A DNA stretch of 64,000 nt, from positions 124,001 through 188,000 of the forward strand of contig NZ_JACIDU010000008.1 in NCBI RefSeq assembly GCF_014196535.1, in the 5' to 3' direction. Of the stretch, positions 45,236 through 53,493 are shown piece after piece (the first letter of the stretch is position 1; every line of letters starts with the position of its first letter). The translations under genes and the position numbers were made by a program. The notes under the pieces were generated by a model. That model had not been told where the DNA came from. It did not search any database and was given only the letters and a program-made list of their open reading frames with translations. Origin of the DNA: Allorhizobium borbori. GTDB taxonomy: Bacteria; Pseudomonadota; Alphaproteobacteria; Rhizobiales; Rhizobiaceae.

Positions 45236-46474
45236 ATGGCCCTTTCTCCTGATATCGACGGCACGCGCCTGTGGTCCGACCTGATGACCATGGGCGCAAT
45301 CGGCGGCACGGCGCGCGGCGGCTCCTTCCGTCCGGCCCTTTCCGGCACGGATGCCGAAGGCCGCAATCTTTTCGCCCACTGGGCGCGCGAGGCCGGGCTT
45401 GCGGTCACTGTCGATCAGGTCGGCAACATGTTCGCGCGCCGCGAAGGAAGCGATCCTTCGCGGCCGCCGCTGATGATCGGCAGTCATCTCGACACGCAGA
45501 TGCCGGGCGGCAGGTTCGATGGCGTGCTCGGCGTACTCGCCGGCCTTGCCGTGGTGCGGGCGCTGAACGCGGCTGGCATCGTTACGAAGCGCGCCATCGA
45601 GATCGCCAACTGGACGAACGAGGAAGGCGCACGCTTCCAGCCGGGCTTGATGGGCTCGGGCGTCTTTGCCGGCCTTCTGCCGCTGGAAGAAGTTCTGGCC
45701 CGCACCGACCGCAAGGGGCTCTCGGTCAGGGATGAACTGTCCGCATCAGGTTATGCCGGCACGTTGCCGGTCGGCGGCAGGCCGATCCACGCCTATCTGG
45801 AACTGCACATCGAACAGGGACCCGAACTGGAAGAAACCGGCACGCTGATCGGAGCGGTAACGAACTCCTCCTGGGGCTGCTCGGGTTTCATCGAAATTCG
45901 CGGCGAGAATGGTCATTCGCAGACAGCGGCCATGTCGAAGCGCCGCAATGCACTGGTGGGTGCCGCCAAGCTTATTCTTGCCATTGAGGAGATCGGCGCG
46001 AGCCAGGAACCGGCGGGCATGGTGAGCGCCACCGTCATCGATAGCTGGCCGAACAACCGCGTCAACATTCCCCATCTCGCAAAGCTTTCCTATGTGGTGA
46101 TCCACGAAACGGCAGAGGGACGTCAGGCCATCATCGACCGTATTGAGGAGGCCGCTACCAGCATTGCCGCCGAAAGCGGCCTCGAAATCGAGACCACGAC
46201 GGCCTTTTTCCGCGACCGACTGGATTTCGCGCCTGATATGCTGGGCCTGACCGTCAAGACAGCGGAAAAGCACGGGTTCCCGGTGATGAAATTACCGACC
46301 CTGACGGCGCATGATGCGCTGTCCATCCACATGGTCGCGCCCGTCGCCATCATTTTCGTGCCCTGCCGCGACGGCATTTCCCATTCTGAACTGGAATGGT
46401 GCGAACCGGACCACGCCACCGCCGGCGCGCAGGTGCTGCTCGACATGGCACTCGATCTGGCAAATGCGGAATAG
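45236..46474 (+). CDS. M20-family amidohydrolase (N-carbamoyl-L-amino acid hydrolase type)
   Basis: The 412-residue metal-dependent amidase hydrolyses N-carbamoyl or ureido groups. GSHLDTQMPGGRFDGVLGVLAGL near 81-103 supplies metal ligands, NEEGARFQPGLMGSGVFAG near 126-144 the catalytic glutamate, and ELHIEQGPELEE the conserved dimer-site histidine. The C-terminal PCRDGISHSELEW is typical of the HyuC/AllC group. The exact substrate (carbamoyl amino acid, ureidoglycolate, beta-ureidopropionate) cannot be told. GAGGACG precedes the ATG. Confidence 0.9.
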   Translation: MALSPDIDGTRLWSDLMTMGAIGGTARGGSFRPALSGTDAEGRNLFAHWAREAGLAVTVDQVGNMFARREGSDPSRPPLMIGSHLDTQMPGGRFDGVLGVLAGLAVVRALNAAGIVTKRAIEIANWTNEEGARFQPGLMGSGVFAGLLPLEEVLARTDRKGLSVRDELSASGYAGTLPVGGRPIHAYLELHIEQGPELEETGTLIGAVTNSSWGCSGFIEIRGENGHSQTAAMSKRRNALVGAAKLILAIEEIGASQEPAGMVSATVIDSWPNNRVNIPHLAKLSYVVIHETAEGRQAIIDRIEEAATSIAAESGLEIETTTAFFRDRLDFAPDMLGLTVKTAEKHGFPVMKLPTLTAHDALSIHMVAPVAIIFVPCRDGISHSELEWCEPDHATAGAQVLLDMALDLANAE

Positions 46475-46541
46475 GAATTCGGCAAAGCGCAGCCCCGCCG
46501 ATCGCATCGAACGGCGGAACTGCCTGAAATCACGGCGCGCG

Positions 46542-46844
46542 CTATGCACGCTCCGCATCGGCGGATATCGAAACGATATATTCCTGAATGGCCGATAGCA
46601 GCCGAAGAAATCTCTCCGAGATTTCCTCGCTTTTCTCCACCAGCGCGTGATCCATATGACAGTGATCACTGATATTGCGCTGGACGCTGGCGAACGCTTC
46701 AAATGAAGACCGAACCTCGTCGTTGAACATCGAGGCGGCTTCATGCGACGCAGTGCGTTCGCCGAACATAAATCGTGCCGCTTGCTGCTTGCTTCTGGCG
46801 GTTACTTCATGGGCAGCAAGGATTTCCAGAAAATCCTGAGTCAT
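46542..46844 (-). CDS. small helical protein of unknown function
   Basis: The 100-residue protein is almost all helix with heptad-like stretches (EVTARSKQQAARFMFGERTA; VEKSEEISERFLRLLSAIQE). GGAG 8 nt before the ATG at 46844 supports the start. It has no signal peptide and no recognised domain. It stands alone between the amidohydrolase gene and a set of small genes. Confidence 0.6.
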   Translation of the reverse strand: MTQDFLEILAAHEVTARSKQQAARFMFGERTASHEAASMFNDEVRSSFEAFASVQRNISDHCHMDHALVEKSEEISERFLRLLSAIQEYIVSISADAERA

Positions 46845-47003
46845 GAATGCACTCCATTTCGCAGTTGCGAGATAAGGATTGCACATAACACCCGTCAGTC
46901 AACCGCGCGGGCGCATTTCAGCCATGCGCCAGGCGGGAAGCATTGAAATGACATGCTGAAAATTTCAACATTCCCTCGGGATGTTCGGGCTTTCGCAGCC
47001 GCT

Positions 47004-47306
47004 TCACTTGCATACGCCGGGAATCTCGATCTTGTAGGTCGTCTTGCCCACGCCATTCGGCATAACGGGAACCAGATAGACCTTCAGATCGCAATCCTGC
47101 ACCCGCACTGTCCATTCACGCGCGCCATCCTTGCGAGTGCCGGTGTTGGAAATGGTGCCAACCGGCGCCTGATGCAGCGCATTGGCAACGGCCGCACTGG
47201 AAAGAATGACGCCGATCTGCTCGGCGCTGTCATAAAAACCGGAAAGGGCGGCATGCGCCGGGACGACGGCAAGCGTGACCGCCAGAAGCGATATGGCAAT
47301 TCTCAT
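47004..47306 (-). CDS. small secreted protein of unknown function
   Basis: The 100-residue protein has a signal peptide (residues 1-19, ending VPAHA) and a compact mature part with two cysteines (VRVQDCDLKVYLVPVM ... EIPGVCK). The start at MRIAISLL gives a clean signal peptide; the longer frame up to 47510 overlaps the next gene. It is 13 bp from the preceding small gene, so they are likely co-transcribed. Confidence 0.7.
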   Translation of the reverse strand: MRIAISLLAVTLAVVPAHAALSGFYDSAEQIGVILSSAAVANALHQAPVGTISNTGTRKDGAREWTVRVQDCDLKVYLVPVMPNGVGKTTYKIEIPGVCK

Positions 47307-47319
47307 GGCAGGCTTATCC

Positions 47320-47577
47320 TCAATGGACCGTCGGCTGATCTTCTTCGAGGAGCGCGGCAAGGCCGATTTCCTGAACACCGCTTTCGAACTCCTCCCATGC
47401 CGCCTGGTCGGTCGGGAACGGGTCATCCCACACCGTCGAGGTCCACTCGTCATCCACGAGTTCCAGCGTCCACTGGTCCGAGCCTTCAGCGCGATAGATC
47501 TCGACATCAACGGTAATTCCGTCGGCGGTGAACTTGCGGCTAAGCGGCGACTTGATGATTTTCGGATCGTTGGTCAT
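47320..47577 (-). CDS. small acidic cytoplasmic protein of unknown function
   Basis: The 85-residue protein is acidic and rich in Trp (WTLELVDDEWTSTVWDDPF, AWEEFESGVQEIGL), with no signal peptide. AAAGGA before the ATG at 47577 supports the start. The pattern looks like a small rhizobial orphan family. It precedes the secreted-protein gene and follows the DUF930 gene by about 100 bp. Confidence 0.7.
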   Translation of the reverse strand: MTNDPKIIKSPLSRKFTADGITVDVEIYRAEGSDQWTLELVDDEWTSTVWDDPFPTDQAAWEEFESGVQEIGLAALLEEDQPTVH

Positions 47578-47678
47578 GCGGTTTCCTTTGCGCACCAGAG
47601 GGCAGCCAAGCTTAGCCACGCCATCGGGAAAAGATAAAGAGGGGCGATGCGAATGGGCGACATAGACATCATCGATCA

Positions 47679-48359
47679 TCAATCGCCATGCATATCGCCC
47701 GACGCGGGCAGAAGCCCGTGATCATCCCACTCGGCGCGGGGAATTTCCGCGCCAAGCGCAAACGAGAAGTGTGCGACCGTGGCCGTATCGGCCGTCATCG
47801 CGCAGGCATAACGCAGCCGAAACCAGCGACCGGCGATGCGAATGGCCGCACCGTCCGCCCGGATTTCACGGCTTTCGATACGGGTATCCTCCAAAGCATA
47901 GGCAACGAGGAAATCCGGTTCGAGCGCCGGCTTCCACAGATGAACCTGCTCCATGGCCTCCAGATTACAGATTTGCTCCAGTCGGGTTTCCGGCGCAAGC
48001 GTCCCGAGATCGCGACGTACGCCAGCGCTGCGCGGATCAGCCAGCACCTCCGCCGCGCGCAACCGTGTCGCGGAGATCATGCCGTCTTCCGCCGGCGCAG
48101 GCGGCTTTTCAGGCGAAGCCGCTTCCGGGGCCTGAAGTTCGGTCGGGACCGGCTTGGGACGTGTTTGTGTTTCAGGCGCGAGCGTCACGCTGATTGCCTG
48201 ATCCTCCGGCTTCGGCAGATCAGGCGACACCGCGATGATGGCGAGCAGCACGACAGCGGGAACGTGGATGAGAAACGACAAGGCAAACCAGGGCGCAAGG
48301 CGCGACGCGTTTTGGCGTCGGTTGCCTTGCGTTCCGGAAACCATCGCCGCTGCGCTCAT
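47679..48359 (-). CDS. DUF930 membrane-anchored protein
   Basis: The 226-residue protein has a TonB-like layout: a short N-terminus, one transmembrane helix (residues about 22-44, PWFALSFLIHVPAVVLLAII), a proline-rich linker (PKPVPTELQAPEAASPEKPPAP), and a C-terminal DUF930 domain (RLEQICNLEAMEQVHLWKPALEPDFLVAYA). Function is unknown. The ATG is near AGAGGA, though closer than usual. Confidence 0.83.
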   Translation of the reverse strand: MSAAAMVSGTQGNRRQNASRLAPWFALSFLIHVPAVVLLAIIAVSPDLPKPEDQAISVTLAPETQTRPKPVPTELQAPEAASPEKPPAPAEDGMISATRLRAAEVLADPRSAGVRRDLGTLAPETRLEQICNLEAMEQVHLWKPALEPDFLVAYALEDTRIESREIRADGAAIRIAGRWFRLRYACAMTADTATVAHFSFALGAEIPRAEWDDHGLLPASGDMHGD

Positions 48360-48399
48360 ATCCTCTGGCCCATTGTCGAAATCTTAGCCCGCCGTTTCA

Positions 48400-49830
48400 T
48401 CACATCGCCACCGTCAGGCTTCTGCCCAGCACCCCGGCCGCCATATCCATCTGCCTCGGCGTGAATCCGGAAAAGCCGAGAACAAGGCCCTGATCCCGAG
48501 GCGGGTCCATGTACATTGGCGAAAGCGGGCGAAGTCCCGTTTCAACGGCAATCCGTCGTTCGAAAGCCAGGGCATCGACATCACATGCGGGGAACGCGGC
48601 AAAGCGGGCAACGAGATGCAGGCCCTGTTCCGGTGGTGTAACGCAGATCGCCTCGCCGCAATGCGCCTTCAATGCCGCAACCAGTGTGTCGCGGGCCTGC
48701 TCGGCAGCGCGGCGCGCCCGCTTCAGGTGGGCGGAGAAATGCCCCTCCGCAATCAGCCGTGCCAGTGCCCGTTCGGCCAGCACCGGCGGCTGGCGGTCGG
48801 CGCGCCGGCGCAATTGCAGAACCCGAGACAAAAGCCGCTCCGGCAGAACCGCATAACCCGTGCGAAGCCCAGGAAAGAGAACCTTGGAGAAGGTGCCTAG
48901 ATAAGCGACCGAGCCTGATGAATCCATGCCCTGCAAAGCCGCAAGCGGCGGCCCGGCATAACGGAACTCGCTGTCGTAATCGTCCTCAATGATGACGGCA
49001 CCGCTGGACCTTGCCCACTCGATCAGCGCCAGGCGCCGGCGCATGGTCATGGTAACGCCAAGCGGAAACTGGTGCGAGGGCGTGACACAGACCGCCCTTG
49101 CCGCCGGCTCTGCATCATCGATCGCTGCGGGGTCAAGACCTTCCCGATCCACCGGCACAGGGCGCGGTTTTCCGCCCGCCTCTCGCACAGCCGCCAGCGC
49201 GGAAGGGTAGCATGGATCTTCCACCAGAACGGCGTCGCCCGGCTTCAGCGTTGCCCGCAACACGAGGTCGAGCCCCTGCTGGGTGCCGGCCGTGATAACG
49301 ATCTGTTCCGGCGAGCAACGAACCCCGCGCGCCGTTTGCAGATAACCGGCCACGGCCTCGCGCAATTCATGGCTGCCGCGCGGGTCGCCATAACGGAAGA
49401 AGCTTTCGTGCGGACGGGCGAGATCGCGCGCAATGAGACGGCGAAACACATCGAAGGTGCGCAGGTCGGGTGTCGCAACGCCGAGTGCAAGCGGCGCTTG
49501 CGCTGCGGGCGCAGGCGGCGTCACCGGTACTGCCGGGCGTTCCAGCACCTGCGGCACGGCGGCCGCGACAAAGGTGCCTGCACCAACGCGCGCTTCGGCA
49601 AAGCCTTCCGCCGTCAACCGTTCATAGGCCATCACTGCCGCCGCACGCGACAGCCGCAGGCGCTTCATCAGATCACGGGTTGGCGGCAGTTTGGTGCCCG
49701 GTGGCGCCAATCCCGCCTCGATCAGCCGCCTGATCGCATCGTAAAGCGCCCCGGCGCGGTTACCTGCCTCTGGCAGCACCGGCATCAGCGCCGACCAATC
49801 CGGCAAATTGGTCTTTTCATTCTTGACCAT
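48400..49830 (-). CDS. MocR/PdxR-family regulator (GntR helix-turn-helix plus aminotransferase fold)
   Basis: The 476-residue protein has an N-terminal winged helix (ALYDAIRRLIEAGLAPPGTKLPPTRDLMKRL, residues about 20-85) and a fold-type I aminotransferase domain. The PLP lysine is in YLGTFSKVLFPGLRTGY near 315 and the aspartate in EDDYDSEFRY. MocR proteins sense PLP or an aldimine and often control vitamin B6 or amine genes. It is divergent from a flavin-binding oxidase-like gene. The ATG at 49830 has AAGAG upstream. Confidence 0.92.
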   Translation of the reverse strand: MVKNEKTNLPDWSALMPVLPEAGNRAGALYDAIRRLIEAGLAPPGTKLPPTRDLMKRLRLSRAAAVMAYERLTAEGFAEARVGAGTFVAAAVPQVLERPAVPVTPPAPAAQAPLALGVATPDLRTFDVFRRLIARDLARPHESFFRYGDPRGSHELREAVAGYLQTARGVRCSPEQIVITAGTQQGLDLVLRATLKPGDAVLVEDPCYPSALAAVREAGGKPRPVPVDREGLDPAAIDDAEPAARAVCVTPSHQFPLGVTMTMRRRLALIEWARSSGAVIIEDDYDSEFRYAGPPLAALQGMDSSGSVAYLGTFSKVLFPGLRTGYAVLPERLLSRVLQLRRRADRQPPVLAERALARLIAEGHFSAHLKRARRAAEQARDTLVAALKAHCGEAICVTPPEQGLHLVARFAAFPACDVDALAFERRIAVETGLRPLSPMYMDPPRDQGLVLGFSGFTPRQMDMAAGVLGRSLTVAM

Positions 49831-49852
49831 ATTGGCTCTTTTCCAATCCAAT
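49831..49852. promoter_or_regulatory. candidate MocR site, repeated CCAAT/ATTGG
   Basis: ATTGG at 49831-49835 and two tandem CCAAT at 49843-49847 and 49848-49852 lie directly above the MocR start. MocR-type regulators bind direct repeats combined with an inverted copy. Position-based inference. Confidence 0.45.
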
Positions 49853-49927
49853 TTTAACAAGCAGGAATAGCCGCATGAGAGGTGCCGCGACAAGTCGGCA
49901 TCGCAAGAATACCAAGAGGAACTGACA

Positions 49928-50671
49928 ATGAGTGACGGCGCCGAACCCACTTCCTACCCCGTAACGCCGCGCAACCGGGTCAAGCGGTCCCATGAACGCG
50001 GCCAATATGATCGCGCAACGGTCTATGCCGTGCTCGATGCCGGCATGCTCTGTCACGTCGCCTATGTCATCGATGGTCAACCCTATTGCACGCCAACCAT
50101 CCACTGGCGCGAAGGCGACCGGCTCTATTGGCACGGCTCCTCCGCCAGCCGCATGTTGCGGCACGAGAAGAAGGGCGCACCGGTCTGTGTCACCGTCTCG
50201 CATCTGGATGGGCTGGTGCTTGCCCGCTCCGGCTTCAACCATTCCGCCAACTATCGCTCGGCCATGTGCTTCGGCACCGCCGCCATCGTGGATGATCCCG
50301 AGGAGAAGATGCGGGCGCTGGCCGCCGTGACCGACCGCTTCTGGCCGGACAGGGCCGCAACGCTTCGTCCCATCGATGAGCAGGAGGTGAAGGCAACGAC
50401 CGTGATCGGCATGACCATTGAGGAGGCTTCCGTCAAGATTCGCGCCAAGGGCGTCGGCGATGACGACCTGGATGACGCGACCTTCCCGGTCTGGGCGGGG
50501 GTCATTCCTGTTTCAACCGTCATCGGCCCCTTGCAGCCCAGCCCGATCCTCGCCCCTGGCATCACAGTTCCCGACAACCTCCGCCATTATGCAAAGGGCC
50601 GCACGCTCGATGAGGCCCTGCTGGAGACGCAGGCGATCTACGAAGCTGGCCCGCCGCTTTCGGGCAATTGA
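49928..50671 (+). CDS. pyridoxamine 5'-phosphate oxidase-like flavin-binding protein
   Basis: The 247-residue protein has an FMN-binding split-barrel domain in its first 160 residues (YAVLDAGMLCHVAYVIDGQPYCTPTIHWREGDRLYWHG), a family that includes nitroreductase-like and B6-like oxidases of uncertain activity. The last 80 residues are a family-specific tail. AGAGGAAC before the ATG supports the start. Divergent from a MocR regulator, which likely controls it. Confidence 0.85.
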   Translation: MSDGAEPTSYPVTPRNRVKRSHERGQYDRATVYAVLDAGMLCHVAYVIDGQPYCTPTIHWREGDRLYWHGSSASRMLRHEKKGAPVCVTVSHLDGLVLARSGFNHSANYRSAMCFGTAAIVDDPEEKMRALAAVTDRFWPDRAATLRPIDEQEVKATTVIGMTIEEASVKIRAKGVGDDDLDDATFPVWAGVIPVSTVIGPLQPSPILAPGITVPDNLRHYAKGRTLDEALLETQAIYEAGPPLSGN

Positions 50672-50748
50672 CACCTTACCGTCACCGGCATGGACAGCCG
50701 GGCCTGTCTCGTCCTAAACCGGGGTGACACCACGGACGGACGGGACAG

Positions 50749-51561
50749 ATGACGACGCGAGCGACACGGGAAATGATGGAAGTTCTTGAACAGGCCGCGC
50801 TGGCTGCCGGTGAGGCCATTCTGACGGTCTATGCCGAAGGCGCGGAAGTCATGCTGAAAGCCGATTGCTCTCCGGTAACAAAGGCTGACCAGCAGGCCGA
50901 GATCATCATTCTCGACCATCTCGCCCGGGCTTTTCCCGATATTCCCGTAATTGCTGAGGAATCGGTTGCGGCCGGGCGCGTGCCGGAGATCGGCACCGGG
51001 CCGTTCTTTCTTGTCGACCCGCTCGACGGCACGAAAGAGTTCATCGCCCGCAACGGCGATTTCACCGTCAATATCGCACTCATTGAAGGCGGCGTCCCGG
51101 TCGCCGGTGTCGTTTACGCGCCCGTCTGCAAGCTGGCCTACAGCGCCTCGAAAAGTGGCGTCGAAAAACTCACGATCGCGGCGGACTTCACGATAGCTGA
51201 CCGCCAGCCGATTGCGGTTCGGCCTTGCTCCACCGAACCCGTCGCGCTCATCAGCCGCTCGCACAATTCACCGGAGACACTCGCCTATCTGGAACGGGAG
51301 AAGATCGCGGAGCGCCGTGTCGTCGGCTCCTCGCTGAAATTCGGTCTGATCGCCGAAGGCGGCGCAGATATCTATCCACGCTTCTCGCGCACGATGGAGT
51401 GGGATACGGCAGCGGGCGATGCCGTTCTGCGTGCAGCGGGCGGTCAGGTCACGGATGCGCAAGGCGCGCCGCTTGTCTATGGAAAACCGGGCTTCGAAAA
51501 CCCTTCCTTCATTGCCTTCGGCGGATGCCCGTCAGTGCAAAAGCCGGAAGGGCACGCCTGA
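50749..51561 (+). CDS. cysQ: 3'(2'),5'-bisphosphate nucleotidase
   Basis: The 270-residue phosphatase of the inositol monophosphatase superfamily removes the 3' phosphate of PAP, a by-product of sulfate assimilation. DPLDGTKEFIARNGDFTVNI near 90 and EWDTAAGDAVLRAAGG near 218 are the metal-binding motifs of CysQ, and PVIAEESVAAG gives a further metal-ligand glutamate. It is far from the sulfate importer genes. Its last 30 bp overlap the 3' end of the convergent deacetylase gene. Confidence 0.93.
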   Translation: MTTRATREMMEVLEQAALAAGEAILTVYAEGAEVMLKADCSPVTKADQQAEIIILDHLARAFPDIPVIAEESVAAGRVPEIGTGPFFLVDPLDGTKEFIARNGDFTVNIALIEGGVPVAGVVYAPVCKLAYSASKSGVEKLTIAADFTIADRQPIAVRPCSTEPVALISRSHNSPETLAYLEREKIAERRVVGSSLKFGLIAEGGADIYPRFSRTMEWDTAAGDAVLRAAGGQVTDAQGAPLVYGKPGFENPSFIAFGGCPSVQKPEGHA

Positions 51562-52584
51562 TATCAGCGCGCGGACATAGCGCCGCTGCTGATAATAGCC
51601 GTTGAGCGAAACGCGCGGCAGGCTTGTAACACGCTTGAGAAGGCCCGGTTGCAGAACGCCGGGCCGGGTGGTGACACCAACAGGAATGCCGGCCTCGGCC
51701 ACCATCCGCTCAGCCCTCTCGCAGAAGGCCGACGACCAGCCGTAAGGGTAGGAAAAGGACCGGGGCGGATTTCCAGTATAAGCGGCAACCGTTTCAACCG
51801 AAGCGTCAACCTCATAGCGCAACCGCTCATCGGACAGTCGGCAGAGGTTGGAATGGGTCATGGTGTGCGCGCCGAAGTGGACGAGCGGATCTTCGGCGGC
51901 ATAGGCGGCCAGTTCCTCCCTCGCCATCGTCAGGTCCTCGACAATGGCCAGCGGATCGACGCCATAGGCGCGCGCGCAGGCATCCAGACGTTCGACGGCC
52001 TCATCTTCGACAACCGTGCGAATGAAGGCCGAGAGTCGGTCGAATGCCTGATCCTTTTCCGGATGGCTGCGACATTGCACCCATTCATCGCCTGCGCCGA
52101 AGTCGAAACGAAAACTGTCGCGGCTGGCAACAAGCGCCTCGACGGTTTCCCACCACATCGAGCGCGTGCGTTCGACGAATCCGGGCGTGATGAAGATCGT
52201 GTACGGAACCCCATAACGGCGGAAAATCGGCGCGGCGAACTCCCGGTTATTGCGGTAACCGTCATCCAGCGTGAACGCAACGAAGCGGCGCGTTTCATTG
52301 GGATCGGCCAGCAGAGCCGGCAGGTCATGGAGATGCACCGGCGTCAACCCGGCTGCCAGGCTTTCCTCGATGGCGCTGGCCAGAAATTCCGTTGTGACGG
52401 AAAGATACGCGTTCGGCGTGTAGGCCTTGCCCTCATCCGGGCGCACATGATGCAGCGTCCAGATCAATCCGCGACCGCGTGCAGCCGGAAACAGTGCGCG
52501 CACCGCCGGAAGGGCCGTAACTTCAAGACCCGCGCGGATGAGCGGGTACTTCAGCTTGGCTTTCACGCATTCCCAATAGGACAT
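51532..52584 (-). CDS. polysaccharide deacetylase (NodB-type)
   Basis: The 350-residue protein has the NodB homology domain: the metal aspartates in FVAFTLDDGYRNN near 103 and the HxxxH pair in FGAHTMTHSNLCRLSDERL near 237-241, with SYPYGWSSAFCERAE as motif 3. It removes acetyl groups from surface or cell-wall polysaccharide. There is no clear signal peptide. The start is uncertain: MSYWECV at 52584 has only GGCGG upstream, and an ATG at 52614 has AAGGA with no spacing. Confidence 0.87.
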   Translation of the reverse strand: MSYWECVKAKLKYPLIRAGLEVTALPAVRALFPAARGRGLIWTLHHVRPDEGKAYTPNAYLSVTTEFLASAIEESLAAGLTPVHLHDLPALLADPNETRRFVAFTLDDGYRNNREFAAPIFRRYGVPYTIFITPGFVERTRSMWWETVEALVASRDSFRFDFGAGDEWVQCRSHPEKDQAFDRLSAFIRTVVEDEAVERLDACARAYGVDPLAIVEDLTMAREELAAYAAEDPLVHFGAHTMTHSNLCRLSDERLRYEVDASVETVAAYTGNPPRSFSYPYGWSSAFCERAERMVAEAGIPVGVTTRPGVLQPGLLKRVTSLPRVSLNGYYQQRRYVRALISGVPFRLLH

Positions 52585-52709
52585 GGATCGCCGCCCAGAC
52601 GCACCAAAAAACATTCCTTCGGTCGTACAGTGAGAGTCTTAACGGACCACAAAGATTGCGTGCCCGATGTTCAATTGGTGCTTGTATCCACGCTTGCGCT
52701 CGAGCGCTC

Positions 52710-53447
52710 TCATGCACCTGCGGCAATCATCACGTCGAGAAGGGCAAGTTCCTGTTCATCCGAGACAATGCCAGGATCGGACGCCATGACGAAGCGCAGC
52801 ACCTGAGCGATGCCGTTGAGGTGCGCTTTCATCAGGCGAACGGCTTCGGCCTCGTCATGCGCGGCAAGCGCCTTCTGGATGGCGGCATGTTCTTCCACCA
52901 CCTCATCGAAGAAGCCTTCCTTCGGAAAGGCCTGACGGCGTAATCGATCAAGCTGACCGGTGGCTGCGTGAATCGTCTGCCAGATATTGGGGAAACCGGC
53001 AACAGCACAGATCTGCCGGTGGAATTCGTTGTCGATGGTGAAGGCTTCGTCCGCATCCCGACGTTTCCCGGCCTCCTGCTGGCGGAACATCAGGAGGTCG
53101 AAGGCACGTTCATGTGTCGAGTCAAAATTGCGCGCAGCCAGACGCACCATTCTGAGTTCGAGCGCATCGCGCACGATCTGACCTTCGATGACATCACGCA
53201 CCGAGATCTTGTTGACGAATGTGCCACCGCTCGGGATGACATTGACAAGCCCCTCCTGCGCCAATCGGAGAACGGCCTCGCGCATCGGGGTGCGCGATAT
53301 CGCAAGCTGGGCGCAGATTTCACGCTCCTGCAGGGCCACGCCCGGCTGCAATTTCATGGTTATGATCGCATCGCGAAGCTCGCTATAGGTCTTTGCGGCT
53401 TTCGGTTGACCATCCCCGGCTTCTATCGGCCTGAATTCAAATTGCAT
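52710..53447 (-). CDS. GntR-family regulator with FCD domain
   Basis: The 245-residue protein has an N-terminal winged helix (YSELRDAIITMKLQPGVALQE, LAISRTPMREAVLRLAQEGL, residues about 20-85) and a C-terminal FCD effector domain (IVRDALELRMVRLAARNFD, DNEFHRQICAVAG) that usually binds a metal and a carboxylate. It is last in a run of genes for a class III PLP enzyme, kinase, amidase and peptide importer, and probably regulates them. GGGGAAG supports the ATG at 53447. Confidence 0.9.
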   Translation of the reverse strand: MQFEFRPIEAGDGQPKAAKTYSELRDAIITMKLQPGVALQEREICAQLAISRTPMREAVLRLAQEGLVNVIPSGGTFVNKISVRDVIEGQIVRDALELRMVRLAARNFDSTHERAFDLLMFRQQEAGKRRDADEAFTIDNEFHRQICAVAGFPNIWQTIHAATGQLDRLRRQAFPKEGFFDEVVEEHAAIQKALAAHDEAEAVRLMKAHLNGIAQVLRFVMASDPGIVSDEQELALLDVMIAAGA

Positions 53448-53493
53448 GCGTCTCTTCCCCGTAACCTGATTGGCCCTAGCGTGCTGGACCTTT

